Shown here: one piece after another, positions 1 through 8,253 of the stretch
Numbering within the stretch: position 1 is the stretch's first letter
How the letters are laid out: every line of letters starts with the position of its first letter
Source of the DNA: Glycomyces sp. L485
Lineage (GTDB): Bacteria > Actinomycetota > Actinomycetes > Mycobacteriales > Micromonosporaceae
DNA length: 64,000 bases
Direction of reading: 5' to 3'
NCBI RefSeq assembly: GCF_022548875.1
Contig: NZ_JAKZEW010000009.1
Coordinates: forward strand, 1-64,000
Notes under the pieces: model-generated
Told to the model about the DNA's origin: nothing
Database searches by the model: none
Seen by the model: only the letters and a program-made list of their open reading frames with translations
Translations under genes and position numbers: made by a program

Positions 1-519
1 TGACCTTCGACTTCTCGCTCCGCACCGACCCGTTCGCCTTCATCCTCGCCATCACACACCCCCTCCGTCATCCAAGCTTTCGAACAATCTCCCTGATTCC
101 GACTGTTCGTCCTATACTTCAATGATACGGGCCTGACCAGCGGAAATCATCACCCGACAGGGGGAGAAAACCCTCATGTTCGGGGCCCGGACCGCCTGCC
201 GCACAACACAACACGAGCAGAGCTCACCCGCCAAAGCCACCCGGCGCGCACCCGACCCCCGCACCGCACCCCGGGAAAGCCCGCCACCTCTCCGTCGCCG
301 CCGCCCTTGGTGCAGAGGAACCATCCGCGCCCGCTTGGAGCCTCCAACGCGACAAGGGCCATTTCCGGGCTCCTCAGGAGCGATCGCCGGACCTCCGGGT
401 GACCTTTCTCCTCCTGTCGTACTCCCGACAAAACCGGTTCCGTCCAGCTCTTCGGTCCCAACCCACGGATTTCAGGTAACCACTGGGCCCGAAATCCCGC
501 TAGCGTGGCTTGCATACGA
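1..519. other. No convincing gene
   Basis: I see no frame here with convincing actinobacterial codon use. The open frames are arginine/proline-rich, of the kind made by reading GC-rich DNA out of frame, and one of them runs through the tRNA gene that follows. The first 120 bases could hold the end of a gene lying outside the window, but I cannot show it. Confidence 0.5.
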
Positions 520-602
520 GCCCGAGTGGTGGAATCTGGTAGACACAGTCAGCTTAAAACTGGCCGTCGCGCGGCTTGCGGGTTCGAGTCCCGTCTCGGG
601 CA
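520..602 (+). tRNA. tRNA-Leu (anticodon UAA), bldA type
   Basis: The acceptor stem GCCCGAG (520-526) pairs perfectly with CTCGGGC (595-601), and the discriminator is A602. The anticodon stem GTCAG/CTGGC encloses the loop CTTAAAA, giving anticodon TAA. A long variable arm and the T-loop GGTTCGAGTCC fit a class II tRNA-Leu. No CCA is encoded. It reads UUA, the rarest leucine codon in such genomes. In Streptomyces the same tRNA (bldA) is a developmental switch because UUA codons sit mainly in regulatory and secondary-metabolism genes. Whether it has that role here is inference. Confidence 0.95.
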
Positions 603-997
603 CTACTGGGAGTATGCAAGGCTGCCAAGAGAATCGGTGACAACCTAACGTCGATCCATGTTCTGCGGGGTACAAGCGGAATCGATCACTGTCGACTCCA
701 TCACTTGGAGCCACTCACGATCGGGTGGCGCTCCAGGCCGCCTCCGCGGCTGCGCACACTTCGCACAGTGAACGAGTCCCTGGTCAGCGGTGTGCGCTGG
801 TGGAGGATGTGCCGGTACTCGACCCCGAGTCTGGTTCATCTCGATGTTGACTGAGATGGGTATGCATGCTATCCAGGGTATGAGCGCTGATATCATCGTG
901 TCGAAACGGGCAGTTGGAATCGAATCCCTTCTGCTGCAATGACTTTGCCACTCCATTGGTATCGCGAAGTCGATTGGCCTGTGTCGTGAGGATGGCG
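603..997 (+). other. Intergenic region with candidate conservon promoter
   Basis: This stretch lies between the tRNA and cvnA and shows no gene. A possible promoter is TTGACT (847-852), a 17-base spacer and TATCCA (870-875), about 120 bases before the chosen cvnA start. The match at the -10 end is poor. Confidence 0.35.
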
Positions 998-2770
998 ATG
1001 CCCGAAACACCTCGGTCCACAACCCATACTTATCAACAAGACGGACCGGCGCAGGGCCGTTCCGCCAAAGTCCCCGGCGGATCTGCGGAACTCAAGTCCC
1101 GCTTGCTGCGCCTTGCCGTCATGCCTTTGGCAGCCACGACCGTTCTCGGTGTGGGGGCCGCGGTGTTCCTGGCGCGCACCGGTTCTGCTTCGGACCCGGC
1201 CTGGATGCCGGCCATGGTGCTCGGCGCCGCCGCCCTGCTCCTATGCATAGTCGTCTATTTGTCGATCCACTCCGCGTTGAAGATCGACGCCGACCTCGGC
1301 CATCGGATCGCGACCGTACGACGCTCTACTGTGGAATCGCATTATCAGATCTGGCAGACTCTGGAAGAGCTCCAGCGGACCGTTCCGCCCGAGCAGCGCT
1401 GGTCCGTCCCCATGCCCGCAGAGCCTCGTCAGGGCCTCCACACGGCCGAGGCCATCGGTGCGCTCGCCGTCGAGGCGCATCAGCTCCGCCAGGTCGCCGG
1501 CGCCCTCGCCGGCCGCGGCGTCCCGGCCCGGCCCTCCGCCCAGACCGGCCCGATCGACACGGACGTCCACCCTCGCGTCGGCATCTTCGTCAACCTCGCG
1601 CGCCGCCTCCAGTCCCTCGTCCACCGCGAGATCGAGCAGCTCGACGAGCTCGAGAACCAGGTCGAGGACCCCGACCTCCTCAAGGGTCTGTTCTCCGTGG
1701 ACCACCTCGCCACCCGCATCCGGCGCCACGCCGAGAACCTCGCCGTCCTCGGCGGCGCCACCTCGCACCGCCAGTGGAGCCGGCCGGTCAACGTCTACGA
1801 GGCGCTCCGAAGCGCCGTCGCGGAGGTCGAGCAGTACGCCCGCGTCAAACTCGTGCGCCCCATCGAGGGCACCCTCAAGGGCCACGCCGTCGCCGACGTC
1901 ATCCACCTCGTCGCCGAGCTCGTCGAGAACGCCACCACCTTCTCTGCCCCGCAGACGCAGGTCCTCATCCGGGTCCAGCGCGTCCGCTCCGGCCTCGCCA
2001 TCGAGGTCGAGGACCGCGGCCTCGGCATCGAACAGCATGAACGCGACCGCTACAACAAGATGCTGTCATCGCCCGACGACGTCGACCTCGACGAGCTCCT
2101 CGCCGACGGCCGCATCGGGCTGTACGTGGTCTCGTCGCTGGCCCGTCGCCACAACCTCACCGTCCAGCTGCAGACCAACATCTTCGGTGGCACCCAGGCG
2201 ATCGCCGTGCTCGGCGAGGACCTCCTCGGCGAGGCCCCCGAGCGCCCCGCCCCCAGGGAGATCCCCGCCGAGCCCGCCCAGCAGCAGATGCCGACCCGGG
2301 CCCCCTCCCCGCCGCCCTCGCTCCCGGCGCTCCCGTCGGTCCAGCTCGGCTCCTCCCTGTCGGACACCGGCCGCCACGCCCGCCCCCAGCCCGTGGCCGG
2401 CAACGGCATCCAGGCCGGATACACCCCGCCGCCGCAGAGTCCGGCACCCGTTCCCGCGTTCTCGACCGTCCCGTCCGCTCCCGGCTACGAGACGGTCGCG
2501 GCGGCCGCCGTCAACGGCTCCAACCACGCGCCGGCCCCCGGACCGGAGGCCGACACCCGCCCTGCACTGCCGAAGCGCAACAAGCAGGCCCACCTGGCGC
2601 CGCAGCTGCGCGACGCGCCGCAGCAGGTCCAGCGCGGGTCCGAGTCCGGCCACGACCCCCGGCTGATGAAGGCGTTCCAGCAAGGCCGGTTCCGGGCCGA
2701 CGCACAGGACGAACCCCAGATTCCCACTTCGGACAGTTCTGTTACTCCAAACCGACACGAGGAGGCCTAA
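998..2770 (+). CDS. cvnA: Conservon histidine kinase-like sensor (CvnA)
   Basis: This 590-residue membrane protein is the sensor-like member of an actinobacterial conservon. Two hydrophobic segments lie near the N-terminus (roughly residues 30-50 and 60-85), followed by a coiled linker and a HATPase domain. The N-box reads ELVENATTFS, the G1 motif is EDRGLGI, and the ATP lid is followed by GLYVVSSLARRH. The last 180 residues are a proline/alanine-rich, disordered-looking tail. I chose the ATG at 998 because GTGAGG (986-991) lies six bases upstream; an in-frame ATG at 992 is the alternative, and the frame is open back to 914. The stop overlaps cvnB (TAATG). In Streptomyces, conservons are thought to act as membrane complexes resembling eukaryotic G-protein signalling, and affect development and secondary metabolism. 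Confidence 0.9.
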   Translation: MPETPRSTTHTYQQDGPAQGRSAKVPGGSAELKSRLLRLAVMPLAATTVLGVGAAVFLARTGSASDPAWMPAMVLGAAALLLCIVVYLSIHSALKIDADLGHRIATVRRSTVESHYQIWQTLEELQRTVPPEQRWSVPMPAEPRQGLHTAEAIGALAVEAHQLRQVAGALAGRGVPARPSAQTGPIDTDVHPRVGIFVNLARRLQSLVHREIEQLDELENQVEDPDLLKGLFSVDHLATRIRRHAENLAVLGGATSHRQWSRPVNVYEALRSAVAEVEQYARVKLVRPIEGTLKGHAVADVIHLVAELVENATTFSAPQTQVLIRVQRVRSGLAIEVEDRGLGIEQHERDRYNKMLSSPDDVDLDELLADGRIGLYVVSSLARRHNLTVQLQTNIFGGTQAIAVLGEDLLGEAPERPAPREIPAEPAQQQMPTRAPSPPPSLPALPSVQLGSSLSDTGRHARPQPVAGNGIQAGYTPPPQSPAPVPAFSTVPSAPGYETVAAAAVNGSNHAPAPGPEADTRPALPKRNKQAHLAPQLRDAPQQVQRGSESGHDPRLMKAFQQGRFRADAQDEPQIPTSDSSVTPNRHEEA

Positions 2771-3204
2771 TGGCAGGCGATGAGGCAGCGGCGCAAGCGA
2801 CGGATCTAGGTTGGCTGCTGGCCGGCCTGATAAAACGGGTGCCCAACACCCGCAGCGCCCTCCTGCTGTCCTCGGACGGCATCAAGAAGGCGTTCCACGG
2901 GCTCACCACGGACCAGGCCGACCAGCTCTCCGCGATCGCTTCGGGAATGTTCTCCCTGGCGAGGAGCGCGGGCGCCCAGTTCGGTTCGGCAGGTGGCGTC
3001 AGGCAGGTCGTCGCCGAGCTCGACGACACGCTGCTGTTCGTCTCCACCGCCGGCTCCGGCGCGGTCCTGGCCGTCATGGCTGGGCGCGACGCCGACGCCG
3101 GCGTGCTCGGATACGAGATGTCGATCCTGGTCAAGAGCGTTCGGCCCTACCTGGAGACGCCCGTCCGCCGACCCGCGGCCACCAGCGGTGAAATGGTGGG
3201 CTGA
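2770..3204 (+). CDS. cvnB: Roadblock/LC7 domain protein (CvnB)
   Basis: This 144-residue protein is a single roadblock/LC7 domain and follows the sensor kinase with a one-base TAATG overlap. Visible family features are the strand SALLLSSDGI, the helix with SAIASGMFSLAR, and the strand DDTLLFVSTAGSGAVLAV. In bacteria these domains usually serve as partners or GAP-like cofactors of small Ras-like GTPases such as MglA. Here the GTPase is two genes downstream. The start follows GGAGG (2761-2765). Translational coupling to cvnA and cvnC is evident from the overlaps at both ends. Confidence 0.93.
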   Translation: MAGDEAAAQATDLGWLLAGLIKRVPNTRSALLLSSDGIKKAFHGLTTDQADQLSAIASGMFSLARSAGAQFGSAGGVRQVVAELDDTLLFVSTAGSGAVLAVMAGRDADAGVLGYEMSILVKSVRPYLETPVRRPAATSGEMVG

Positions 3205-3575
3205 TGTCCGATTTCGAGGACCATCCGCTGCTCGACGACGACGCCGGTCCGCTGGTCCGTCCGTATACGGTCAGCAACGGACGCACCGCCCCGACCGCGA
3301 AGCTGGACCTGCTCTCGCTGGTTCGCTCGACCGGGCAGCTGAGGCCCTCGCAATTGGAGGCCGAGCACGCCGAGGCGCTGCTGCTGTGCCGGGAGCCGAT
3401 CTCGGTGGCCGAGGTCTCGGCCCATCTTCGGCTCCCCGCCATGGTCATTAAGGTATTGCTGTCCGACCTAGTCGACTGCGGCGCCGTCACCGCCCACTCG
3501 CCCGACCCCGCCGTAGATCCCACCGACCGAACCGTATTGGAGGCACTCCTCAATGGCCTACAACGGCGACTCTGA
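3204..3575 (+). CDS. cvnC: DUF742 protein (CvnC)
   Basis: This 123-residue protein has the DUF742 signature: an N-terminal RPYTVSNGRT segment, then a winged-helix-like region with REPISVAEVSAHLRLP and VIKVLLSDLVDCGAV. It is the third conservon gene, overlapping cvnB by TGATG and cvnD by 23 bases. DUF742 proteins have no established catalytic role; the fold suggests DNA or protein binding. The tight overlaps imply stoichiometric production with the roadblock protein and GTPase. Confidence 0.93.
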   Translation: MSDFEDHPLLDDDAGPLVRPYTVSNGRTAPTAKLDLLSLVRSTGQLRPSQLEAEHAEALLLCREPISVAEVSAHLRLPAMVIKVLLSDLVDCGAVTAHSPDPAVDPTDRTVLEALLNGLQRRL

Positions 3576-4449
3576 CCATTCGCCTGCACAACCACAGCCA
3601 CCCTTGCCCACCGCGATCAAACTCCTCATCGCCGGGGGTTTTGGAGTCGGCAAGACCACCTTTGTCGGTTCGGTGAGCGAGATCGAACCGCTCAGCACCG
3701 AGGAGACCATCACCACTGCGAGCATCGGCACCGACGACCTCACCGGCCTGGGGGAAAAGGTGACCACCACTGTCGCTCTCGACTTCGGGCGCATCACGCT
3801 GGACCAGCGCCACATCCTGTACCTGTTCGGCACCCCGGGGCAGGACCGGTTCTGGTTCATGTGGAACGAGCTGTCCGACGGCGCGTTCGGCGCGGTCGTC
3901 CTGGCGGACACCCGGAGGCTGGAGGACTGCTTCGCCGCGCTGGACTTCTTCGAGCGACGCGGCACGCAGTTCATCGTGGCGGTAAACGAGTTCGAGGGGT
4001 CGTACCACTACGACCCCGAGGAAGTGCGCACCGCCCTGGACCTCAAACCGAATACCCCGATCGTCTGCTGCGATGCTCGCGATCCACGTTCCGCAACACT
4101 GGTGCTGGTCACGCTGACCAAGCACCTCATGTCGGCCGCGTCTGCGACCGTCCGGTTAGGAGCCCTGCATGACCACACCCGAGAAAGACTTCCGACTCAC
4201 CATCACGCCCGACGACCCCCGCGCGCCCGATCGGGTCCGGAGGCTCCGCGAGCTCGGGATCGGCGACGATCCCGACCCGGAGTTCGACGATCTGGCCAAG
4301 CAGCTCACCGAGATCACCGGCGCGCCCTACGCGATGGTGAACTTCATCGACGAGGACCGCCAGTACTTCGCGGGCCTGGCCGCCCCGGACGGCGGCGACG
4401 CCTCTCAGGCCTTGGCGGGCGCAGAGCCGCCGCCCGAGGTCGGACGTGA
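3553..4449 (+). CDS. cvnD: Conservon Ras-like GTPase (CvnD), frame runs on past the expected end
   Basis: Residues 20-198 form an ATP/GTP-binding protein of the conservon family. The P-loop is GGFGVGKTT (28-36), the switch II-like motif is FGTPGQDR (92-99), and the base-recognition region reads AVNEFEG. The closing helix SATLVLVTLTKHLM is where family members normally end, at about 190-200 residues. In this sequence the frame stays open for about another 97 codons, through a TTA codon at 4156-4158. From 4169 it lies over the GAF gene in another frame, and the extension is Arg/Pro/His-rich, like out-of-frame DNA. A TAG at 4157-4159 in the +1 frame would end the protein exactly where expected. 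The functional gene probably ends near 4158, and the extension reflects a lost stop or a frame error. Confidence 0.85.
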   Translation: MAYNGDSDHSPAQPQPPLPTAIKLLIAGGFGVGKTTFVGSVSEIEPLSTEETITTASIGTDDLTGLGEKVTTTVALDFGRITLDQRHILYLFGTPGQDRFWFMWNELSDGAFGAVVLADTRRLEDCFAALDFFERRGTQFIVAVNEFEGSYHYDPEEVRTALDLKPNTPIVCCDARDPRSATLVLVTLTKHLMSAASATVRLGALHDHTRERLPTHHHARRPPRARSGPEAPRARDRRRSRPGVRRSGQAAHRDHRRALRDGELHRRGPPVLRGPGRPGRRRRLSGLGGRRAAARGRT

Positions 4450-4744
4450 GATGGACCGCGACCACGGCTACTGCCCGCATGTGGTGGTGCGCGGCAAGGC
4501 CCTCGTCCTCGGGGACGTCTGCGACTATCCGCGCTTCGCCGGCAACCCGGTGGTCGACAAGATCGGGATCCGCTCCTACATGGGCGCGCCGCTGATCGAC
4601 GACGACGGCAACACCTTGGGGACCGTCTGCGTGGTCGACACCGAGACTCACGAGTGGGGCCGTCCCGGCCTCGACGTCATCAAGGAGATGGCCGCGAAGG
4701 TCATGGACCGCATCCGCGAGCGCAAGAAGCAGGGCGAGATGTAG
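4169..4744 (+). CDS. GAF-domain protein attached to the conservon
   Basis: This 191-residue soluble protein consists mostly of one GAF domain. Visible motifs are the helix DLAKQLTEITGAPYAMVNF, the strand after DRQYFAGL, a conserved HGYCPHVV, and RSYMGAPLIDDDGNTLGTV near the end. GAF domains bind small ligands or chromophores and often modulate signalling proteins. TAGGAG (4157-4162) sits six bases before the ATG. The gene follows the GTPase on the same strand, in the position where many Streptomyces conservons carry a cytochrome P450, so it may be a sensor input for the conservon. The ligand cannot be predicted. Confidence 0.88.
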   Translation: MTTPEKDFRLTITPDDPRAPDRVRRLRELGIGDDPDPEFDDLAKQLTEITGAPYAMVNFIDEDRQYFAGLAAPDGGDASQALAGAEPPPEVGREMDRDHGYCPHVVVRGKALVLGDVCDYPRFAGNPVVDKIGIRSYMGAPLIDDDGNTLGTVCVVDTETHEWGRPGLDVIKEMAAKVMDRIRERKKQGEM

Positions 4745-4749
4745 CAGGA

Positions 4750-4775
4750 GAGGAGGCAGCGTCCGCCGCCTCCTC
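4750..4775. terminator. Hairpin between convergent genes
   Basis: GAGGAGGC (4750-4757) pairs with GCCTCCTC (4768-4775) around a ten-base loop, midway between the ends of the GAF gene and the convergent acyl-CoA dehydrogenase gene. There is no clear T-run. Confidence 0.5.
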
Positions 4776-4820
4776 CGTGACCGCGCGGGGCAAGGTCTGG
4801 CCGATCCTCCAGACTTGCCC

Positions 4821-6014
4821 TTATCCGACCGCGACCGGCTCGCCTCCGACGATCTTCTCGGACCACTGGCCCCTGGAGCGCCCGAGGGCCTCTTCTGCGA
4901 GGCGCAGGCGCTGGACGTCCGAGGTGCCCGCGGGCGCGAAGATGTGGAAGGCGTCCCTGAGGTACCGCTCGATCGGCCTGTCGGTCGACAGGCCGGCCGC
5001 GGCGTGGATCTCCATGGCCTCCCTCGCCGAGTCGAGCGCCGACTCGACGTTGACGAGCTTGGCGTTCATCAGTTCCACATCGCAAGGCAGGCCCTTGTCG
5101 AGCAGGTGAACGGCGTGGTACGCGGTGATGCGCGCCGTCATCAGCCTGGATTGGATCTGCCCGATCTTCTGCTTGATGTTGTCCAGTTCGCTGATGGGCT
5201 TGCCGTAGAGCGTGCGTTCCGATGCGTACTTGACGGTCGCTTCGAGGATCGCCTGGTGGATCCCGAGAGACACGGCGGTCAGGTTCGACCGTCCGTAGAG
5301 GATGGAGGAGGAGTACGCGACCGAGAGCCCGTCTCCTTCGGTGCTGAGCATGTTCGTCGCCGGGACTCGGCAGTTCTCGAACAGCAGCTCCCCGAAGCTG
5401 AAGCCGTGCAGGCCCATCGTCGACTGCTGGGGGGCGAGGGCGAAGCCCGGCCGGTCCGACTCCACCAGGAACGCCGACAGCCCCTTAGATCCGGGCCCGG
5501 TGCGCACCACCACACCGTGCAGGTCGCCGACGTGGCTGTTTCCGACGAAGACCTTGTGGCCGTTGAGGATGTAATCGCTCCCGTCCCGGACCGCGGTGGT
5601 CTGCATGCCGAGGACGTGGCCGCCGGAGACGGTCTCGGTGACCGCGATCGTGGGCAGGCACCGTCCGGAGGCGATGGCGGGGAGCCAGGTCTTCTTCTGG
5701 ACCTCGTTGCCGAAGTGGAGGATCTTGGCGACACCGAGCTGGGAGGCCTGCACCATGGCTCCCATCGCGCCGGAGACGCGGGAGAGCTCCTCGATGATGA
5801 TGGTCTTCGCCAAGTGGCCCATGCCCATACCGCCGTATTCGCGGCCCACGGTGACGCCGATCCAGCCTTGGCGGGCGATCATTCTCGACAATCGGCGGTG
5901 GACGGCCTTCTTGTTCTCCATTTCAGGGATGCGGGGCCTGACTTCGCGTTCGGCGAAGTCCCTGACCGCGCTCCTGAGAGCGTCGTGTTGGTCGTCGGTG
6001 AAGTAGCCGGTCAT
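4821..6014 (-). CDS. Acyl-CoA dehydrogenase family protein
   Basis: This 397-residue flavoprotein has the full acyl-CoA dehydrogenase fold. The N-terminal helical domain includes GWIGVTVGREYGGMG, the FAD/substrate segment is AVTETVSGGHVLG, the middle beta domain follows, and the C-terminal helical domain contains YGKPISELDNIKQKIGQIQ. The segment aligning with the usual YEGTS catalytic loop reads PAGTSDVQRL, so the catalytic glutamate found there in short- and medium-chain enzymes is an alanine. Relatives acting on acyl-ACP in polyketide extender-unit pathways (FkbI/AsmN type) are a plausible alternative, but no such cluster is adjacent. It stands alone on the minus strand with a dyad TGTTAC-N6-GTAACA 155 bases upstream. 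Confidence 0.88.
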   Translation of the reverse strand: MTGYFTDDQHDALRSAVRDFAEREVRPRIPEMENKKAVHRRLSRMIARQGWIGVTVGREYGGMGMGHLAKTIIIEELSRVSGAMGAMVQASQLGVAKILHFGNEVQKKTWLPAIASGRCLPTIAVTETVSGGHVLGMQTTAVRDGSDYILNGHKVFVGNSHVGDLHGVVVRTGPGSKGLSAFLVESDRPGFALAPQQSTMGLHGFSFGELLFENCRVPATNMLSTEGDGLSVAYSSSILYGRSNLTAVSLGIHQAILEATVKYASERTLYGKPISELDNIKQKIGQIQSRLMTARITAYHAVHLLDKGLPCDVELMNAKLVNVESALDSAREAMEIHAAAGLSTDRPIERYLRDAFHIFAPAGTSDVQRLRLAEEALGRSRGQWSEKIVGGEPVAVG

Positions 6015-6418
6015 AGGTTACCCCCTGTGGGCAGCTAATGCTCGCCAAAGACCGCTCGGTCAGCAGCCCCCACCATGAGACACGACGAGCTGTTACATGA
6101 ATTTGTCTCGGAGTGACTGTAGCAACCGCTATCGCGTGGGGCAAGGGTGAGCAATGTGGACATAGCGCTGTTACGAGCCGGTAACATACCGTTGGGGCCC
6201 AAGGGAAATGAATACGGTTGACTACTCTCAGAATTCGAGACTGAGGGTGCGCTCTGCATATGCATGTGATAGCGGAGGCCTTCTCGGATCGCCTCTGGGG
6301 CTTTATCGGGCTTTTGCCAAGCCGTTATGCCACATTGTTGCGCGCGCAATGGTCCCATGATTGGATCACCATTGAGGCGGCATGCCCGCCATCCCCCACA
6401 CGACTCCCCGGGAGCGCA
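6015..6418. other. Divergent intergenic region
   Basis: This region separates the acyl-CoA dehydrogenase (minus) from the 5'-nucleotidase (plus). It holds the inverted repeat described at 6169-6186 and a TTGACT (6218-6223) without a good -10 partner. An in-frame extension of the nucleotidase reaches 6260 but lacks a ribosome-binding site and a signal-peptide-like start. Confidence 0.5.
6169..6186. promoter_or_regulatory. Candidate operator TGTTAC-N6-GTAACA
   Basis: A perfect 6-base inverted repeat, TGTTAC-GAGCCG-GTAACA, lies between the divergent acyl-CoA dehydrogenase and 5'-nucleotidase genes. Dyads of this length and spacing are typical of TetR-type repressors, which often control acyl-CoA dehydrogenases. 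No regulator gene is adjacent, so the assignment is inference. Confidence 0.4.
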
Positions 6419-8143
6419 ATGTTCAAGTCCAAATCAAAACGTCACATGGCCGGGGCGGCCGCGCTTGCGGTGGTCACCATGGCCGTCGGCGCCTGGTCCT
6501 GGTTCCCCGGACACGGGCCGGGACACGGCCACGGCCGCGAGGTCGACCTCCAGCTGCTGGCCATCAACGACTTCCACGGCAACATCGAGGCCTCCGACGG
6601 TCTCACCTACGAGGTCGACGGCGAAGAGGTCTCCGCGGGCGGCGCCGAGTACCTCGCCACCTATCTCGAAGAGGCCCGCGAGGGCGAGAAGTACAGCACG
6701 ACCGTCGCCGCCGGCGACCTCATAGGAGCCAGCCCCTTCCTTTCGGCCGCGTTCGGCGACGAGCCCACCATCGAGTCCCTCAACGCCATGGGCGTCGAGG
6801 TCTCCAGCGTCGGCAACCACGAGTTCGACAAGGGCATCGACGACCTCTACCGCCACATCGAGGGTGAAGGCGACTACGAGGGCGCGGCCTTCCCGTTCCT
6901 GGGCGCCAACGTCGTCGACGAGGAGACCGGCGAGCCGGTCATCGAACCGTACTGGATCAAGAAGTTCCGCGGCGGCGTCAAGGTCGGCTTCATCGGCATG
7001 ACCCTGGAGGGCACCGGCGACATCGTCGCCAAGTCCGGCATCGAGGGCATCGAGTTCCTCGACGAGGTCGAGACCGCGAACAAGTACGCCAAAGAGCTCC
7101 AGCGCAAGGGCGTCAACTCGATCGTGGTCCTGCTCCACGAGGGCGGCTACCCCGTCGAAGAGGACACCGGCCACGACTGCGAGTCGCTCGACGGCTCCGG
7201 GGTCGGCATGTCCGGGCCCATCGTCGACATCGCCGAGACCATGTCCTCCAAGGTGGACATGATCGTCACCGGCCACACGCACCAGGAGTACGTCTGCTCG
7301 GTGCCCGACCCGGCCGGTCAGCCCCGCATGGTCACCTCCGCGTCCTCCTACGGCCGCGTGTTCACCGAGATCGAGGCAACCTACGACAGGCGCACCAGGG
7401 ACATCGTGCGCTCCTCGGTGACCGGCTCCAACACCGTCGTCGAGCGCGACGTCGAGGCCGATCAGGTCCAGTCCGACCTCATCGCCGGCTACCAGGACGA
7501 GGTCGAGGAAGTCGCCGGCCGCAAGGTCGGCTACATCGCCGAGGACATCACGCGCGGAGCCACCCGCGCCGAGGAGTTCCCCCTCGGCAGCCTCATCGCC
7601 GACGCCCAGCTCGACCGCACCGCCGACCCCGACATCGGCGGCGCCCAGATCGCGTTCATGAACCCCGGCGGCGTCCGCGCCGACCTGCTCTACGACGAGG
7701 GCGAGCCGGGAGTGGTCACCTACGCCGAGCTGTACAGCGTCCAGCCGTTCAACAACTACCTGGTCACCATGGACCTCACCGGCGAGCAGATCCTCACGCT
7801 GCTCCAGCAGCAGCTGCCGAGCGAGGACCGGGGGACGACCTTGTTCCTCCAGGTCTCCGAGGGCTTCACCTACACCTGGGACACCTCACTGGAGGGCGCC
7901 GACCAGATCGTGGCCGACTCGCTCATGCTCAACGGCGAGCCGATCGCGGCCGACCAGTCCTACCGGGTGACGGTCAACTCGTTCCTGGCCGACGGCGGCG
8001 ACTCGTTCTACGTCCTCGCCGAGGGCGAGAACCGTCTGTTCGGCGAGGTCGACCTCGTCGCGTTCGAAGCGTGGTTCGGCGAGAACTCCACGCCGGACAA
8101 CCCGGTCGAAGCGCCTGAAACGGGCAGGGTCAACCTCATCTAG
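6419..8143 (+). CDS. Secreted 5'-nucleotidase / 2',3'-cyclic phosphodiesterase family protein
   Basis: This 574-residue exported enzyme has a basic N-terminus and hydrophobic segment (residues 5-28) acting as a signal sequence. A metallophosphatase domain follows, with DFHGN (51-55), AGDLIGASPF, GNHEFD, LLHEGG and GHTHQEY supplying metal ligands. The C-terminal 5'-nucleotidase domain contains NPGGVRADL and ends near residue 570. Such enzymes remove phosphate from extracellular nucleotides for scavenging. The start at 6419 is favoured by GGGAG (6410-6414) and the signal peptide that follows; the frame is open further upstream. There is no LPXTG signal. A strong terminator follows, so it is probably monocistronic. 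Confidence 0.93.
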   Translation: MFKSKSKRHMAGAAALAVVTMAVGAWSWFPGHGPGHGHGREVDLQLLAINDFHGNIEASDGLTYEVDGEEVSAGGAEYLATYLEEAREGEKYSTTVAAGDLIGASPFLSAAFGDEPTIESLNAMGVEVSSVGNHEFDKGIDDLYRHIEGEGDYEGAAFPFLGANVVDEETGEPVIEPYWIKKFRGGVKVGFIGMTLEGTGDIVAKSGIEGIEFLDEVETANKYAKELQRKGVNSIVVLLHEGGYPVEEDTGHDCESLDGSGVGMSGPIVDIAETMSSKVDMIVTGHTHQEYVCSVPDPAGQPRMVTSASSYGRVFTEIEATYDRRTRDIVRSSVTGSNTVVERDVEADQVQSDLIAGYQDEVEEVAGRKVGYIAEDITRGATRAEEFPLGSLIADAQLDRTADPDIGGAQIAFMNPGGVRADLLYDEGEPGVVTYAELYSVQPFNNYLVTMDLTGEQILTLLQQQLPSEDRGTTLFLQVSEGFTYTWDTSLEGADQIVADSLMLNGEPIAADQSYRVTVNSFLADGGDSFYVLAEGENRLFGEVDLVAFEAWFGENSTPDNPVEAPETGRVNLI

Positions 8144-8156
8144 TCGAGAGAATTCC

Positions 8157-8189
8157 AAGCGGCGGAGGACGCGAAGTCCTCCGCCGCTT
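8157..8189 (+). terminator. Intrinsic terminator after the 5'-nucleotidase
   Basis: A perfect 14-bp stem (8157-8170 with 8176-8189) closes a 5-base loop 14 bases after the stop codon. It ends in TT followed by CTACG. Confidence 0.8.
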
Positions 8190-8253
8190 CTACGTATCCG
8201 AGCGGCGACCGGATAGTCTAGGGATGCCCTGACATATACGGAGGACCGGAGAC

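Noticed and set aside
174-640. Open frames on both strands at the left end, one crossing the tRNA-Leu gene
   Set aside because: The composition is that of non-coding GC-rich DNA, and overlap with the tRNA argues against translation.
1458-2666. A Ser/Arg/Pro-rich 402-codon plus-strand frame inside cvnA
   Set aside because: It is a shadow of the sensor kinase gene, without motifs or ribosome-binding site.
6260-6418. A 53-codon N-terminal extension of the 5'-nucleotidase
   Set aside because: The signal peptide and the GGGAG site both point to ATG 6419.
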